Positions 49,001-61,769 of a DNA stretch of 64,000 bases are shown one piece after another. Origin of the DNA: Antitrichia curtipendula (taxonomy: Eukaryota; Streptophyta; Bryopsida; Hypnales; Leucodontaceae); the NCBI GenBank assembly GCA_951230915.1, contig OX579641.1:8184001-8248000 (forward strand). The letters run 5' to 3'. The notes under the pieces were generated by a model. The model did no database searches. It was not told the origin of the DNA and was given only the letters and a program-made list of their open reading frames with translations. The translations under genes were made by a program, and so were the position numbers. How positions within the stretch are numbered: the stretch's first letter is position 1; each line of letters begins with the position of its first letter.

Positions 49001-51401
49001 TTAAATATTATATAATGATAATCTATTTATTATCTAGATTTATTAGGTATGCTTCAGTGTACACTCTAAGTCTCAAATTTTCCCACTTTAAGTCCAAACA
49101 AACAGACAAATTGATTTTGATAATAATTAAGTGTTAATATCTAGGAATTAAACAAGAATCTTAACTAAAATATCTTTAAGACCATTTTGTTGCCCTATTC
49201 CATGCACTCAAAAACACCCACCTATTCAATCTCAAAAAAGGCACTCAAAAAACCAATGCCTAATTAAGAAAGAAAAAAATATAATACAACATCTTCTGCA
49301 AGCATATTTATATATACATATACATACACATACATATATATATCTACATATATATACACATGGTTGCAAATACGTAAAATCATCCTATATTTTTTTGTTG
49401 AACTTCCTCAATTGAAATCGATATATAACTAAGTACATAACTCCTAAAAATTTTGATTTTTGTTTGGTATGAGTGCATAAAATTAGAAATAATAAATCAA
49501 GGGTGCATAAATTTGAGCTTGTAGTGCACATTGAAAACATCTACCCCTATTCTACTACTATTAGTTAGTTCAACATTATTTCTTATATTTCTTATATTAA
49601 ATTAAAGGATGGTTATAATTATGGCGTAAATCTTTTGTTCAACTTATTTATGAACATAAATGATTTCAAATATAAATATCAATAGCCTTGCTGTACAAGC
49701 ATAATAAAGTGCTTAATTTTGTGCCACTTTCTAGAAGTACTTTCAAGAAACTCCAAAACATTCAGTTAGTCAAGTAGTATGAGATTTTTTTCCAAAAAAT
49801 CATTCATGACACAACTAGAATATGATTGCATGATTTTTTTTCAAAATCTTTCATGAAGAATGTTTTGGCCATATTCTAAAAAATATTTTTTTCTTTGGCA
49901 AATTTTTTGCTTTTGAATTACTGAAAATCATTAGCTATTTTTCATCAAAAGTGTGAAAAACTGTTATTTTCTTGTGTTTTGAGCAATATTGAAATTTTAA
50001 ATTATTTTCTTGAAATTGTTCAAAATCATCCATTCAAAATTGTACTATACATGTAATTGTAGGAAGGTCTGGCTGGTACAGCCACTTTTTAGTGCATAGG
50101 CATAGTGACAAACATGTCACAATGCACTCAAATTTTTTTTCCATCCCTCAGTAAGCTCAATTTTTTAAAAATTAAATTAAACTTTATTTGAAATTAAATT
50201 TTAATTAAATTAACCTTTTTTTGTACCCCCAATCCCACCCCTTTGTAATTTCCAATCCCACCCCCTTTGTAATTTTCAGGTTGGGGTGGGGGTGGCATTT
50301 GATATGGGATATATCCCATCCGTACCCGTATCTTGTACTCAATACCATATTTGTACTATATATATGTGTGTCGTACCATATTTGTCTCTATATCATATCT
50401 GTCTTTGTATAGTATCTGTACCATATCTAGATCTGTATCTAGATCAATGGCATTTGGGAGGAAGGATTTTTTTTAAAAAGAAATCAACGGCTCTCAAAAA
50501 TCATCGGGGGGAATGGAGGAATAGGAGCAAAAAACTACTTGACAGCCTCTTTTAAGTGCATTGTGTGAAGAGAATTTCAATTCATTTGACCATGTGGATT
50601 GTAAGATTATAATATTTCAAGTTAAAAGAAAAAAATTTGGGTTTAGCCAACAAGGTCAACAAAGTTTGTTTCAATTTTGCTTAAAGTTTTGCACTATTCA
50701 ATTTGAGAATTTGGACCATGATCGTGTAAGTAATTCTGTTAGGTACTTGCATCAGTTGCATGTTAATTTTCAATGCCAATTTTCAATGATAATTAAGGTG
50801 TCTAACATACCAGGCCTCAATCTTCTTGTATTAAGAAGATATTTAGAAAATAGTAACTACATGGCAAGATTTCAAATATTCTTTGAAATCTATTTTTGTA
50901 AAAAATCATAATGCTAATCATGAGAAACCTTTTACCCACTTCAAAATTAAGTACATAAAGACAACCACCAAGAAGTAAAAGCTCATGATTTTATAATAGA
51001 ATTTAAGCTAGTGGTTTAAAAATTGCTCTTAAATTGCATGCCCTCCTCCCAGCCTTAGAAAATAGGAATCGTTTGATTGCATAAAAAAAAATTGTCCCCT
51101 ACCGATGCCGTCAATTGAATGAGTGGTGGCATTTCTCCCTAGTAATTCAACTAAGGTTTCAACTAGAGTTTCACTGTTTGCACCGGGTCTGAGGGGTTCA
51201 ATATGGTGTTATTGGGTTAAGAGGCCTTTGTCTTGGAAAAACATTGGATTTTTTGCTACAACCAGAATCAACCTAGGATATGAAGGTGGAAAATAATAAA
51301 GTGTGCCACCTCAAAGTAAAATAAACACATCATGTGCAGCATATAGTCTCATAGTATATCGAATGGATAGAGTATTATATTCAAAGAAAAATGACTTTGT
51401 A

Positions 51402-51440
51402 TATAAAAATATAAAAATATAAAAATATAAAAATATAATA
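51402..51440 (+). repeat. Short ATATAAAA microsatellite
   Basis: Four to five copies of an 8-9-bp AT unit (TATAAAAA). Confidence 0.7.
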
Positions 51441-52643
51441 TATTAGTATTTGTATGGTATGTATTATTTGAGTATATACATACTAGTAAATACCATGTAT
51501 AATTATTATATCAATACACATATAAATATGATATCAATGCAAGTATTATATGTATAAAATAAAATTCTTCATTTTTACATAAACTATGTATAGATACTAT
51601 ATAAATTGTATACAAACCTGAAATCCTTTGCAAAACTTTATAAGATTTTAGTCAACCTTCAAATACATACCATGTTCTCTCTATAACTCTAGATCCTTTA
51701 GTGTCTTAGCTTTTTGAAAAGCTAATAAAATATAGAACAAAATCTCCAAAAAACAAAGTAAAGGAAGATATTGGATGTTTATTACAGTTTGTTGAAAACC
51801 GCTCTGTCAAATTTGTTGGTAGTTGAATGTCTCTCCACTTTGGGATATACTCAAATTCTTTGTACCATATCTTCTTAGAAATTTGACTTTATAATTTACA
51901 TCCTCCAAAAATCTTAGCTCAAAAAGATAAAAACTCTGATCTCAATGTTTTGCCAAAGTAAGGACTAACTCTAAGATTTAGTTTTGGCAACTATTCTACA
52001 TTTTCTTTACTACCACACTTATAACTCTTTCAAAACAACTTCAAACTAAAAGTGCTATAACTTTTTAGAAAGTTATAAAATTTATATACAACTCATCCAA
52101 AATTCAAAGCCAAAAATACTTTAACCAAGCTTCTACAAGTACTTGAAGATTTGGTCCTCAATTTTAGTATGCAACAGATACTCTTTCATTCCATCTTTCA
52201 TAACTTTTAAGCTCAAATTTCAAATAGAACAAGTTATAACCTCTTAAATTTATTCAACAAGAAGTACAACTTTACAAAATTTCAATTCAGAATTCACAAT
52301 GCACACTGAGTTCTCTCTCTCCAAATTCACGACACTCTCTAAACAAACTATGAAGGAGGAAAAGACCCCAACCCCTTATCCAACCTTAAGGGCCACATCA
52401 ACCCATGCCTAGGCTACATGAATAACTTTAAGCTAATTGGGTATCCCCTTTGACCTTCCTAAAGCCTTATCTATTCCTTTATCTAGCCAAAAAATCTTTT
52501 AATTCTACTTAAAAGGATAAACTATATTCATCATTTTCTCCTCCAACTTTAAACATATCAAGTAACTTTTGGAAATACTTCTAAATACAAAACTAAAACA
52601 ATTAGGATCAAATATATGTCTACTAGAGGTAAAAAATAGAGCT

Positions 52644-53042
52644 TCAAGAAGAGCAACATTCCATTTGCAAAAACTTAAGGACGTGTCTAATGGTAGGTGC
52701 AACATAATTTGCACAATCTACTTTAGTTAAAGTATTGATCTGATTTTCCAACCAACATTGGTGGTCACGACTTCCTTTAATGGATCTAACCATATAGTAG
52801 TATTGTTCATTGTTCAAGCCTTCAAAACATTCCTCAAATGTTATTTCTCTACTACTATGTTCAACACACTCAACTTGCAACAGAATTATTAACACCTGAA
52901 CATCTTGTTGAAGGTTTCCGTGCCATTGTTGCTCTATACAAGGTTGCTTTGGCGGTGGAGAAGGCTCGATTTCATCTTGTGGACGTTCATGCAATAGTGC
53001 AAGACCTAGTGGGAAAAAAGGTTGATCTAGCAATTGAGTCAA
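52644..53042 (-). other. Possible coding remnant, minus strand
   Basis: An open frame of about 132 codons contains FEECFEGLNNEQYYYMVRSI and DHQCWLENQINTL. The short WLExQ pattern faintly resembles ECFDHWLESQVQT in the N-terminal part of the kinase-like gene at 22 kb. The opposite strand is also open here, so coding status is doubtful. Confidence 0.2.
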
Positions 53043-53741
53043 ACAAAACTCAAATTATGGATTTGGTTGAGTCTCTTCGTCTTGAGACTCAACCTCCCCC
53101 CTTTAGTTCAACATATTGGATCTAAAGTAAAAAATATGAAAGAACTACATCAAATTGATAAGGCTTTTGGGTGGTTTGCACTTCTTTATAATGGTAGTAA
53201 GAAGGTGTCACCTTGAAACCTTTTCGTGTGATGTTATTCCTTTCTTTGTGTAATATTATTATCAAAATCCAACCAAATAATAAATATGCACGCATTTACA
53301 ATGCAACAACACCAACAGACACATTGCATTGGAATTGGAGACGTGTTGAAGTTGAAGTTTTCTTTTTAATTTTGCTCAGTAAGATGGGGAAACAAGTTTT
53401 TATTGTAGAATGCAACACAAAGTTGATTTGTTCTTGGTAGAAGAAGAAGGCGGGGCTTTGAATGAAAAGGCGTGCCGCAAAGAGCAATCTATGTTTTGAG
53501 TTTTGTGTTTTGATCTTGTTTTGCAAACCTTCTTGCCACTTATTGAAGGGCAACACAATGTTGGTGAAGGCAGAACAACATGAAGCAAGTGAAAATACAC
53601 TTCCTCTTATTGATGTTTTTATGAAGATTGCTAGTGAATGTGAGCTGGTGAGTTTGTCGATTTTATTCATTGCTGGTGAGTGAGCACAACCTGAATTACA
53701 AATGAACTTAACTTTGCCACCTTTGCCACTAGAACTCCCTA
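53043..53741. other. Spacer, no supported gene
   Basis: Several overlapping short frames on both strands; none has domain or splice support. Confidence 0.35.
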
Positions 53742-53874
53742 CACTAGTAGAAAAACATGTTCTAAATGACCATCCACAATGACTGAAAATTGTCTACAAT
53801 GACTGTAAATGAGTCATTGTGGACACTTTTTAGTCACTATGGACAGTCATTTAGAACATGTTTTTCTACTAGTG
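53742..53874. mobile_element. 133-bp CACTA-type MITE, 29-bp perfect TIR
   Basis: Perfect 29-bp inverted ends begin CACTAGTAGAAAAACATG. A 3-bp duplication, CTA, lies at 53739-53741 and 53875-53877. Internal TGACTG and CAGTCA repeats resemble the AGTCAY motifs of the CACTA element at 1-14 kb. Non-coding. Confidence 0.9.
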
Positions 53875-53877
53875 CTA

Positions 53878-55140
53878 TGGCACCGTAGTCTTGGTTTTCT
53901 TCGTAGTGTTGGTGTTCTCTTTGTCTCGATGCACGTATGTCTTCTTTGCACTCCTCTTTTGTTCTCTATTGCTGAAGATTGCTGGTTGTTGATGTTGTTG
54001 ATTACTGGTGAGTGAATTGGTGAGGGTTGATGCTTCAAGCCTGGCAAAAAATGAAGAAGAATTTTGTTTTTAGTTGTTTTTTGTTTTGCTCTATAGTGTG
54101 TCGTGCTCCACTATGTTGTGCTCCAGCGTGCAAAGTGGTATGCATCGCGTTGTGATTCAAGGTAAGGTTTCTGTTTCACTAAACAATTTCATCATTTTGA
54201 TGTTGTACAGGTACTCGAGGCAGCTCATTTCAAGGTATTTAGGGTTAGCTTTAGGGTTGAATGTTCTTAGCTTTAACTGCTCAATTTGGGTTGTTCTTTA
54301 GGATTAGCTATTTCTTAGCTTTAGGTGTTGAGTTCAAAATCTTTGGTTAGGTTAGGGTGCAGCAGGTAGGAACTAGATCAATTGTACTGGTTTCTATAGG
54401 GTTAGCTTTAGGATGTTATATTGATCATTAGGTGTTGAATTGGTGTAGATACTGAAGGGTGTAGGTTGCTCTTCAGTGTTGTATTGATCATTGATGTATT
54501 GGTTGTGCTTTGGTACCACCTTCTATTGTACATGATTCAAGAATTCATCCTTGATTTCTGTAATATTGAAAATGTATAATGCCAATTTGTCTTTATTGTT
54601 TTCTTTATTATATGTGTGCCATCTTAGTTATGGGACAACCCATATTGCATAGAATTAAAGTAGAAGCCCGTAGATGGGCACACTTGGTGATGGAGGATGG
54701 AGGAGTCTCCCAAGAATTCAAAGGTCCTACTACTATATAGAAGACTACCAAGATATAGAGAAGAGTCCAGAAAAAAGCTTTTAAAAAAATCTACAAAGAA
54801 AACCTTTGGTACCGCTTAAACAATTGGATTTAAGCGTTATCATTTTCGTGGTTAGATTTGACATTGACCTTGTGTGCTTAAAAAAAATAGAAGATTTTCT
54901 TGAAACGGAATGCATCAGTGGACTGTAATCTATTGAAAGAGGAGGAACTCTATTGAGATTCCACTTGTAAATGGTGTGTCAAATTATGGAATCATTGGCA
55001 GTTGTGGTTAGCAAACGGATCAAGACTCATCTTGGGTGGAATAAACTCAGAGCTTCTCTAGTGGAGCACCACATTTTTACTAAAACGCTTTGCAATACTG
55101 GGTCTTCACATATTCACAAGCATATTAGGATACTACATCA
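53878..55140. other. Spacer, no supported gene
   Basis: Less AT-rich in 53.9-54.5 kb. A 60-codon frame at 54971-55153 lies just before the decayed gene and may be part of it in another phase. Nothing else recognised. Confidence 0.3.
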
Positions 55141-56459
55141 AAGATCAATTTGAGTGAATCTAGCAGAATGTAACCCTTGAGTAGGTCGAAGAAGGTGTTG
55201 AGGAGTATGTGAAACATGGTACTCTATTTGCCAAGAACCGGATCATTTTGACCCCTTGGGGGTTGCACTTAGTTATAATACAACAAACCACGTACGAACA
55301 AGTGGTTTCTAATAGACGATAATTTCAACCTAAAATTTTGAGCATTGTTTAACAATGACTATAGGTTTCTATTGCCAAAATTTCCAACTCAAATAAAATA
55401 TGAAATGATTTCTAGAAGAGGTTGAAAATGAACTAAAATGACATGTTTTTCAACTCAAATAATTATAGAAAACACATTTAGACGACCATTGAATCAATAG
55501 TCAACTCAAAATGAGCTTTCAATAGAGAATTATTTTTAGAAATTTTTTGTTCATTTTTTAGACAATTTTTTCTTATATAATATAGGGGTGTGAAAGTTAT
55601 TTTTTAGTTCTACAAGGTATCTTTTAACTTCAAAAATTTGTAACTAATTATTATTAACAAATAAAAATATCAATAATTCAAAATCAAAACTTTCAAATTA
55701 AGAAAATCTATTCATATTTTTTTATTTTTTTTATTTTTTTTATTTAAAATTCAAAAAGTATATAGGGGTCCAAAGTTTTGTTTGCATGTGGTTTCTAATG
55801 GATACTCTAAGTGAACTCCCCGAGTTTGACCCACAAGAATCTCATTGAGAACGTCGCTACTTTCTGCAGATACAAATTGAAAAAACAATTGGGAAATACG
55901 CTTCCCGGCACTCTATTGCCCATGCTACAATCTGATCAGTATATTCCTTTGGCTTTGTGGATTTTATTTGTTCTCCAAGGCGACATGGAATGTACTAGGG
56001 CTGCAACGTTGTGAAAATGTATAATGCAACTTGACACTGTAAACATGGATGATGTGACTCAAAAAAAATTTGAGCACACAAATCCATGATCATGTTTGGC
56101 GGACTTGGAGCAACAAAGGTTAGCAACATCCTTAGACGAGGCTTGAGATTTGAAAAGGGGCACAATGTGATTATGTAGTTCTAGATACTTACATTGTTTT
56201 TCTACACTTTTTTGTTTTATCAACACATGAAAACGTATGTTTACTTTTTTTTAATTCATATGTTCCATTCTTTGCATGTACAACTCTAGGTGATGCACAA
56301 CAATATATTTACGATGTTGTCGTGCTCAATGATAGCCAAGATAATGTAATATCTCTAGTGCACCTGGCCAACACCATTGCTCAAATTGCAAGAGACACTT
56401 CAAATGATGCCATGTTCATCCCTGTTGTATACTCTGATCGTGACAATTTTAATCCCTAA
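55114..56459 (+). pseudogene. Unrecognised decayed gene interrupted by a MITE
   Basis: Reading through TGA/TAG codons near 55152-55184, the frame runs VEEGVEEYVKHGTLFAKNR to IILT at the MITE left edge. After skipping the MITE at 55255-55824 and one 8-bp target copy, it resumes without frame change as HKNLIENVATFCRYKLKKQL, then TLPGTLLPMLQSDQYIPLAL, to TGA at 56012-56014. A further exon-like open segment at about 56289-56459 (GDAQQYIYDVVVLNDS, then SLVHLANTIAQIARD) ends where another MITE begins. I do not recognise the protein. The exact continuity across the MITE is strong evidence that this was an exon. Confidence 0.55.
55255..55824 (+). mobile_element. 570-bp MITE, 8-bp target duplication (copy 2)
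   Basis: Same family as 24597-25160 over its whole length. Ends CTTGGGGGTTGCACTTAG and, inverted, CTCGGGGAGTTCACTTAG. A perfect 8-bp duplication, TTTGACCC, lies at 55247-55254 and 55825-55832. Inserted in an exon of the decayed gene. Confidence 0.9.
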
Positions 56460-57091
56460 ATGCCCAAGGCACCCAAATCTGGTGTTTGCAAAACTTTGAA
56501 GTTAAATAAAACCTAACCAAGTTGCTATTTTTAGTGGTTTATATTTTTGGAAAGTTTTTCTTGAAGTCTAGTTTTAGCATTAAAAATCCGATCTTGAAAA
56601 TAAATGATAGTGATTTTTCTACTCAAGATTTTGTGCAAGGGTACCCATTGCATCTTGACTTCTTATAGTGTTGAGAGCTCTTGGAAATGAGCCTCAAATA
56701 CACTAGATCTTGGAGAAAAATCACATTCAAGATTCATTTAAAAAAGTTATAGAGTAAATTTTAAGAAGCCATAAATTGATTGGGGTTATATATATTAGGC
56801 CCTTTAACATCATATTTTTTTGGTCACCAACTTTTTAGATTTGACTTGTGAAAAGAGGATTGAAAGATTTGTATAGTTTTAACACCCTCATGGTCAAACA
56901 TCATAATCTTTCACTCCATAAGTAATATTGTTGTCTTTTCTTTTCCTATGAGATCTCTAATGTATCTAGTTTGAATTTGTACGGTTACAATTCAAAAAAA
57001 ATTGATACAACTTATCAAAATGTTGGCATTTTGTTCAATTTAGAGCAAATTCCAAGCAGCTCAAAACAAGCCTTGGGCATTTAGAGGTTAA
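56449..57091 (-). mobile_element. TTAA-ended MITE, copy C (inverted orientation)
   Basis: The ends are TTAATCCCTAAATGCCCAAG and, inverted, TTAACCTCTAAATGCCCAAG; 643 bp. Internal sequence is the reverse complement of the copies at 31458 and 37440. It begins at the end of the exon-like segment of the decayed gene. Confidence 0.85.
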
Positions 57092-58177
57092 TAGCTTTCT
57101 ATTCTAGTTATGAACATGTGAACACAATTTGCGTCCTCCGTTCTATGTTTGAAGAACTATGAGATTTTTGCTTACACTTCTTCTTTGACTCATTTCTAGT
57201 ATTCAAAAAAATTTGGGTGGTAGTACTTTGTTAGTATGTAAATTCTAATGCATTTTGAACACATAGTAAATTACTTCTTTCCATTGAAATGCTTCAATTC
57301 TTTAGACACACACGTGTCTACGTATTTGTATTTGTTATTGTATTTGTCATCATATTTTGGGGAGTGTATTCTTGGGGGTGAATTAAAATATAAATTTTGG
57401 GGATTAAATCAAAATGTGACCTATCCCTTACTATGTGTTCAAAAGACAAGAATACACACAAATGAATAATATATACATTATTCAATTTTAACCAAACAAT
57501 TGTTTTTTAAACTACTACAAGAACGTGTGAAAAAATTTAGTCTAATTGCCTGCCTATATTGTGAGATACTGAGATATAAACAATCAAAGCTAGTAAAAAA
57601 GTACCATTAGTCTATTTATTTTATTCTTGCCCAATTATTTTTCCTTTAGAGTAGCACAATGCCCAATCTCCCTTTGGACTTTTTTGCCTCATAACTTTTG
57701 ATTCAAGCATCTGATTAGAAAAAATATATATTTTCTAAAAGTTGATATGAGTTTGTATGTTTGTTAAAATCTTTACTTTCATTTGCTAAATATTGTACTT
57801 TATATGAACCTCCTCAAAGTCTCAAACTTTCAAAAAGTTGCATGGGCATCTAAAAAAAATTATGGATTATTATTCATGTCAATCACAAAATGAGGCATTT
57901 GATATTAAAATTAATGCAATGCAAATTCTTTTGTGTGGAATAGACTACAAATAGGTGTTTGTAAGAAACACTTGTTATTAGTAGAAAATTTAGTGTCCAA
58001 ATCAGTAGAAAAGTGTTGTTTTTTACTTTTTTAGATTAATGTGGACAATAATCAACAAAAATATGTTGATTTGGTCTAATCCAAGAGAAAAAATCCGTTG
58101 CGCAGATATTTTGGGCAACAAAGAAATTTGACTTTTATATTATTTAGAAATTTTGGGTAGCCACACAAGTAACTTAT
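57092..58177. other. AT-rich spacer, no gene seen
   Basis: No coding or structural signal recognised. Confidence 0.45.
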
Positions 58178-58248
58178 GGTCGTTTGCCGGGTTCAAACCA
58201 TAGACCTTGCACCTACAAGTACAAGGCCCTAACCACTACATCACCATT
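58178..58248 (-). repeat. tRNA-derived sequence (SINE head or tRNA pseudogene)
   Basis: On the minus strand an A-box-like TGTAGTGGTTAGGGCC is followed about 40 nt later by a B-box-like GGTTTGAACCC, the spacing of an RNA polymerase III promoter in a tRNA. The arms do not pair cleanly into a cloverleaf and no clear anticodon loop was chosen. This fits a tRNA-derived SINE head or an old tRNA pseudogene better than a working tRNA. Confidence 0.5.
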
Positions 58249-58320
58249 AGAATTTAATGTACAACAATATTATTTTTCTCTTACTTATGCATTTACAACA
58301 TGATATTTTTAAAATTCAAC

Positions 58321-58654
58321 AGATTTTGGTGTTCATTTTGGCATAGTAGAATAAATTTATTAAAAAAAACTTTAAGCTAAAAAAAGTTGAGAAATCAAGC
58401 TAACTGTTATTTCCAAAAATATGTTAGAGACTTTGAGCCTCCAATCAAAAGTCTTAAGAAAAGTTCAGAGAGGAATTGGAAGGAACATTTTCTTTGACAT
58501 TTTCAAACATCCTCCTCTAAATTTTGTTTATAAATTTTGATTGAAGGCTCAAAATCACAAAAGAAATTTAGCTTGATTTCTCAACTTTTTTTAACTTAAA
58601 GTTCTTTAAAAAAAAATTATTCTACTATGCCTAAATGGATGCCCAAGTCTCTTG
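58321..58654. mobile_element. 334-bp inverted-repeat element
   Basis: Arms of about 90 bp are inverse copies: GGCATAGTAGAATAA, ACTTTAAG, AAAAAAAGTTGAGAAATCAA on the left, mirrored on the right as TTGATTTCTCAACTTTTTTT and TTATTCTACTATGCC. Non-coding MITE candidate; target duplication not clear. Confidence 0.7.
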
Positions 58655-60169
58655 AGTTTAAAAAAATATTGAATTGTGGATGATTAAGTTCAAAAAAACA
58701 TTTTCATTATACATAGAAATCCAATTGTGGTGTTTTAAACATTGCCCAAATGAGGAAAACTTATTTCAAATGCTTGTAAATCAAAACTTGTGTTGGGATG
58801 CCTTTCAACTTTTGGAATTATGTTAACAATCTTGTTGAAATTTTGTATTTAGATTTTCAAACCTATTGAATCTATTTGTCCAGGTTGTCCAAAGCCCCAA
58901 ACCGCTCGTTACTAAAAATAATGACCTTTAGAGACTTAAATTTTTAAATGAAATCTTAATTGACCTAAAATTTTATAGGCATTAAGCAAATAGTGAAACA
59001 CATTTTTGGTATAAATTTCACAAGTTAGAATCGTATTTAACAAATATTGCACTTAAAAGAACCTACCCCAAAATAGAAAATGGCTTGAGATCATGCCTTA
59101 GAGCCTTCGGGGTTTATTAATTATTTGGCATCAATGTATTGACCTTGTCCTATTGCTACAATACAAAAACATTCCAAAATCTTCCAAAATCTTCCAAAAT
59201 GTACTAAGTAGAGTCCAAAGATTCAAAAAAATTAAAAAAAAATCCAAAAAGATTTCAAAAAGGTTCTAGATTCTCTAAAATTTCGTTGATTTGGTCATTG
59301 TACTATTCAAATCAACAAAAAAATAGTCATTTCGTTGTTATTTTATAAAAAAGTTACAAATCATGAAAATGGTCAATACAATGTTTCAAACAACAAAAAT
59401 CAATTGATTTGGTTATAATTTTCTTGTAGTGTGTGGATTTTGTGCTAAATTAACATATGCAATTTAATTCAATTAATGCTAGAATTTGAATAGTACAAAA
59501 TCCCAGCGACGCTAGTTTGTGAGTCTAGAAATGCGAGCTTAGGAGATGTGAGCGTATACTTTATGAGCCTAGAGCGTTGACTAAAAATAAATTTGGAATT
59601 TTTGAGGCCAATAGAGAAAAAAGTGGAGACATTTCAAAATTTTAATAATAATAGTAAAATTTCAGCCCTATTATCGTAGACCTATGACCGTGGCAGCATA
59701 GCCATCACGCACTCCGCACTTGGTTTGGTGTGCAAGCGGGCAATAGTTTTCACCCAACTTGAGCTCTATTTTTTTCTTCTCGCAAAAACATTTGTTCAAG
59801 CTCAAGCCCTTGACGGGATTCTAAAGGAAAAATAATATTTTGGACATGTGACGGATGGCTCATGCAATAGACACCACCCTTTTGGTGTATGTTAAGTTTT
59901 AGAGTATTCCAACCTCTAGATTCCTTGTGAAGGTTTTCTAGAGTGATGAACTCTACACACATATATATACAGAAAAAATTAATTAATTAATTTTTTTAAT
60001 TTAAATTAATTTTTTAATTTTTTTTTAGGGGAGTTTAAAATTAAACACTCTAAAGGAAACAAATAAAAAATTTGAAATAAAAAATTCAAAAAAATGAGTT
60101 TTAAAAGACCTAAATTCCACTCTCCTCAAGAGATCTTTTGGTACTGAGAAGGGGATTGTGGGCGCTGGA
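58655..60169. other. AT-rich spacer, no gene seen
   Basis: Nothing recognised. Confidence 0.4.
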
Positions 60170-60325
60170 TTACCCACCCTTGGTAATCAAGCAAACACCG
60201 ACCAGGTTCTATGCCTTTATCCACCTTTTGAATATATGGGGGTGTTGTGAGCGCGCTCTACTATGCCTTCCAAGCAATGGATCTTTTGTGCTAACGTCTC
60301 CTAAATGTCGTGGATGGCAGCGAAA
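60170..60325 (-). other. Possible internal exon, minus strand
   Basis: After acceptor TAGTAG a phase-0 frame reads FRCHPRHLGDVSTKDPLLG, then HIFKRWIKA, a TAG, and NLVGVCLITKGG up to a possible donor G|GTGGGT. A TGG codon at the stop would read KAWNLVG. It lies on the same strand as the first exon at 61.1 kb, about 0.75 kb downstream, and in compatible phase (0). No domain recognised. Confidence 0.3.
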
Positions 60326-60559
60326 CTACTAGAAATGCATGGATAACTGACATGCTACTGCAATGACCAGGGGTGATAGTAAATCCTAACTCCCTAACTA
60401 TCTATCCTATGTCTAGGGTTGGCTGGGTAATTGATGTCATTTCTAACGTCCCTAACTACGTGAAAAGGGAATCCTCACGTTCCCTCCACAAGCCTCTAAG
60501 CCTATCTTTTGGGTTTTGACACTTCTTTTGGAAGTTCTAATTCTACAGGCTAATCCTAA

Positions 60560-60790
60560 AGCTTTAGCTTTTACTCTAATTTCCAACCTCTAAATGTAAC
60601 TCTAGATTTTTACTCCCGATTTTTACTCTATGTTTTGACTTTTAATCTCGGATTTTTACTCCTAAATTAACTCTGGAATTTACCCTTGGAGTTTAACTCT
60701 AGATTTTTACTCCTAAATTAACTCTAGATTTTACTCCTAATTTATCCTAGTTTTTTACTCCAAAATTAACTTTAATTTAAATCCTAGATT
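60560..60790. repeat. Degenerate short tandem repeat
   Basis: Irregular repeats built on TTTTTACTCCTAAATTAACT and CTAGATTTTTACTCC, probably locally duplicated intronic or intergenic sequence. Confidence 0.6.
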
Positions 60791-61075
60791 CTCCTTCTAA
60801 CCTAAATCCCTAATTTCCGTCCATGGTTCCCTTTGGATGAAATTTTAATTCAATTCCTCCGGTTACCCACTACTACTTAATTTATCCTAACGTGGTCGAT
60901 TTGAAGCCAAATCCTAAGTGTGATATGTTTTCGGAACCTTCTATCCCTAATCCAGCAATTTTTGAATCTAACACCTACTTGTACAAATCACGGCTTGTTA
61001 ATTACGTGTAAAGGGCTAATTAAGGAAATCAATGCTAATTAGGAAAAAACACCAAGGATTAATTCAAAAACTCAC

Positions 61076-61138
61076 CTCATCACTGCCGGTGTCGGAAATA
61101 AGTTCGTCCATGTCTGCGTGCACATCTTCATGCTCCAT
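61076..61138 (-). CDS. Probable first coding exon of an unknown gene
   Basis: An ATG at 61138 opens 21 codons, very acidic (MEHEDVHADMDELISDTGSD), ending exactly at a strong donor GATGAG|GTGAGT. Acidic short first exons are common in plant transposase-like genes. The following exons are not certain; see the segment at 60.2-60.3 kb. Confidence 0.4.
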
Positions 61139-61769
61139 GGTGGTCTTTTGGTCTTGGTTGAATTTTTCCCAAGCTCACTGCTTATTTTGAGAAAATTAGT
61201 ACACCCGTGCGATCTAAACGTCTTCTTCCCCTTCCTCCTTTCTTTTCTTTCTCCCTCTTTCCTTCTACACTAATACTATTCTACCTAAGCTTTTATGGGT
61301 GTCTTACAACTATATATTCAAACCCCAAGGAGGTTTTAATGTCCCTCCTACCCTCTTACGCGGAAAGTCTTACACATGTCATTCTAATCCTCCTCTTAAT
61401 GGTCTTTATGAATTCTCAAGATTTCCTTCCCTAAACCTACCTAATTCTAAGCCTAGGTCACTATTTATCGTCTCTCTCTTAGTTTTCCTATATAGTCATC
61501 TTCTCCTCTACTTCTCCTTGAATCTTTGAGTGCTTTTGCAGGTTTTGGACGGCGTATATTCCACATGGAGCTTATCTTGGACTCAACCCCATTTTCTACT
61601 CTCTTTTCCCCTCTACTTGGTTTCTTCCCCCCTATTTCCAATGTGCCCCTGATTAATTTCCCATATCCACAACGGACCCGACTCCCCACCCGGACTCTGG
61701 ACCTTGAGTAGTTTAGAGTTTCTGATTTTTTTGTGAGAGTTCCCCCCCCCCTTGTTTTTCAGTAATCCC
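61139..61769. other. Pyrimidine-rich spacer, no gene seen
   Basis: C/T-rich on the plus strand (CTTCTTCCCCTTCCTCCTTT), with several overlapping short frames and no domain. It may include the promoter of the first exon at 61.1 kb. Confidence 0.35.

Larger units (their letters stand above)
48039..52640. other. AT-rich spacer with simple repeats, no gene seen
   Basis: Holds a 35-bp tandem repeat, a TA/CA microsatellite near 49305-49365, a CCCACCCC/GGGGTGGG inverted tract at about 50234-50294, and an ATATAAAA run at 51402-51440. No coding signal was recognised. Confidence 0.45.

Noticed and set aside
58178..58248. Functional tRNA gene
   Set aside because: Stems do not pair well and no convincing anticodon loop could be placed.
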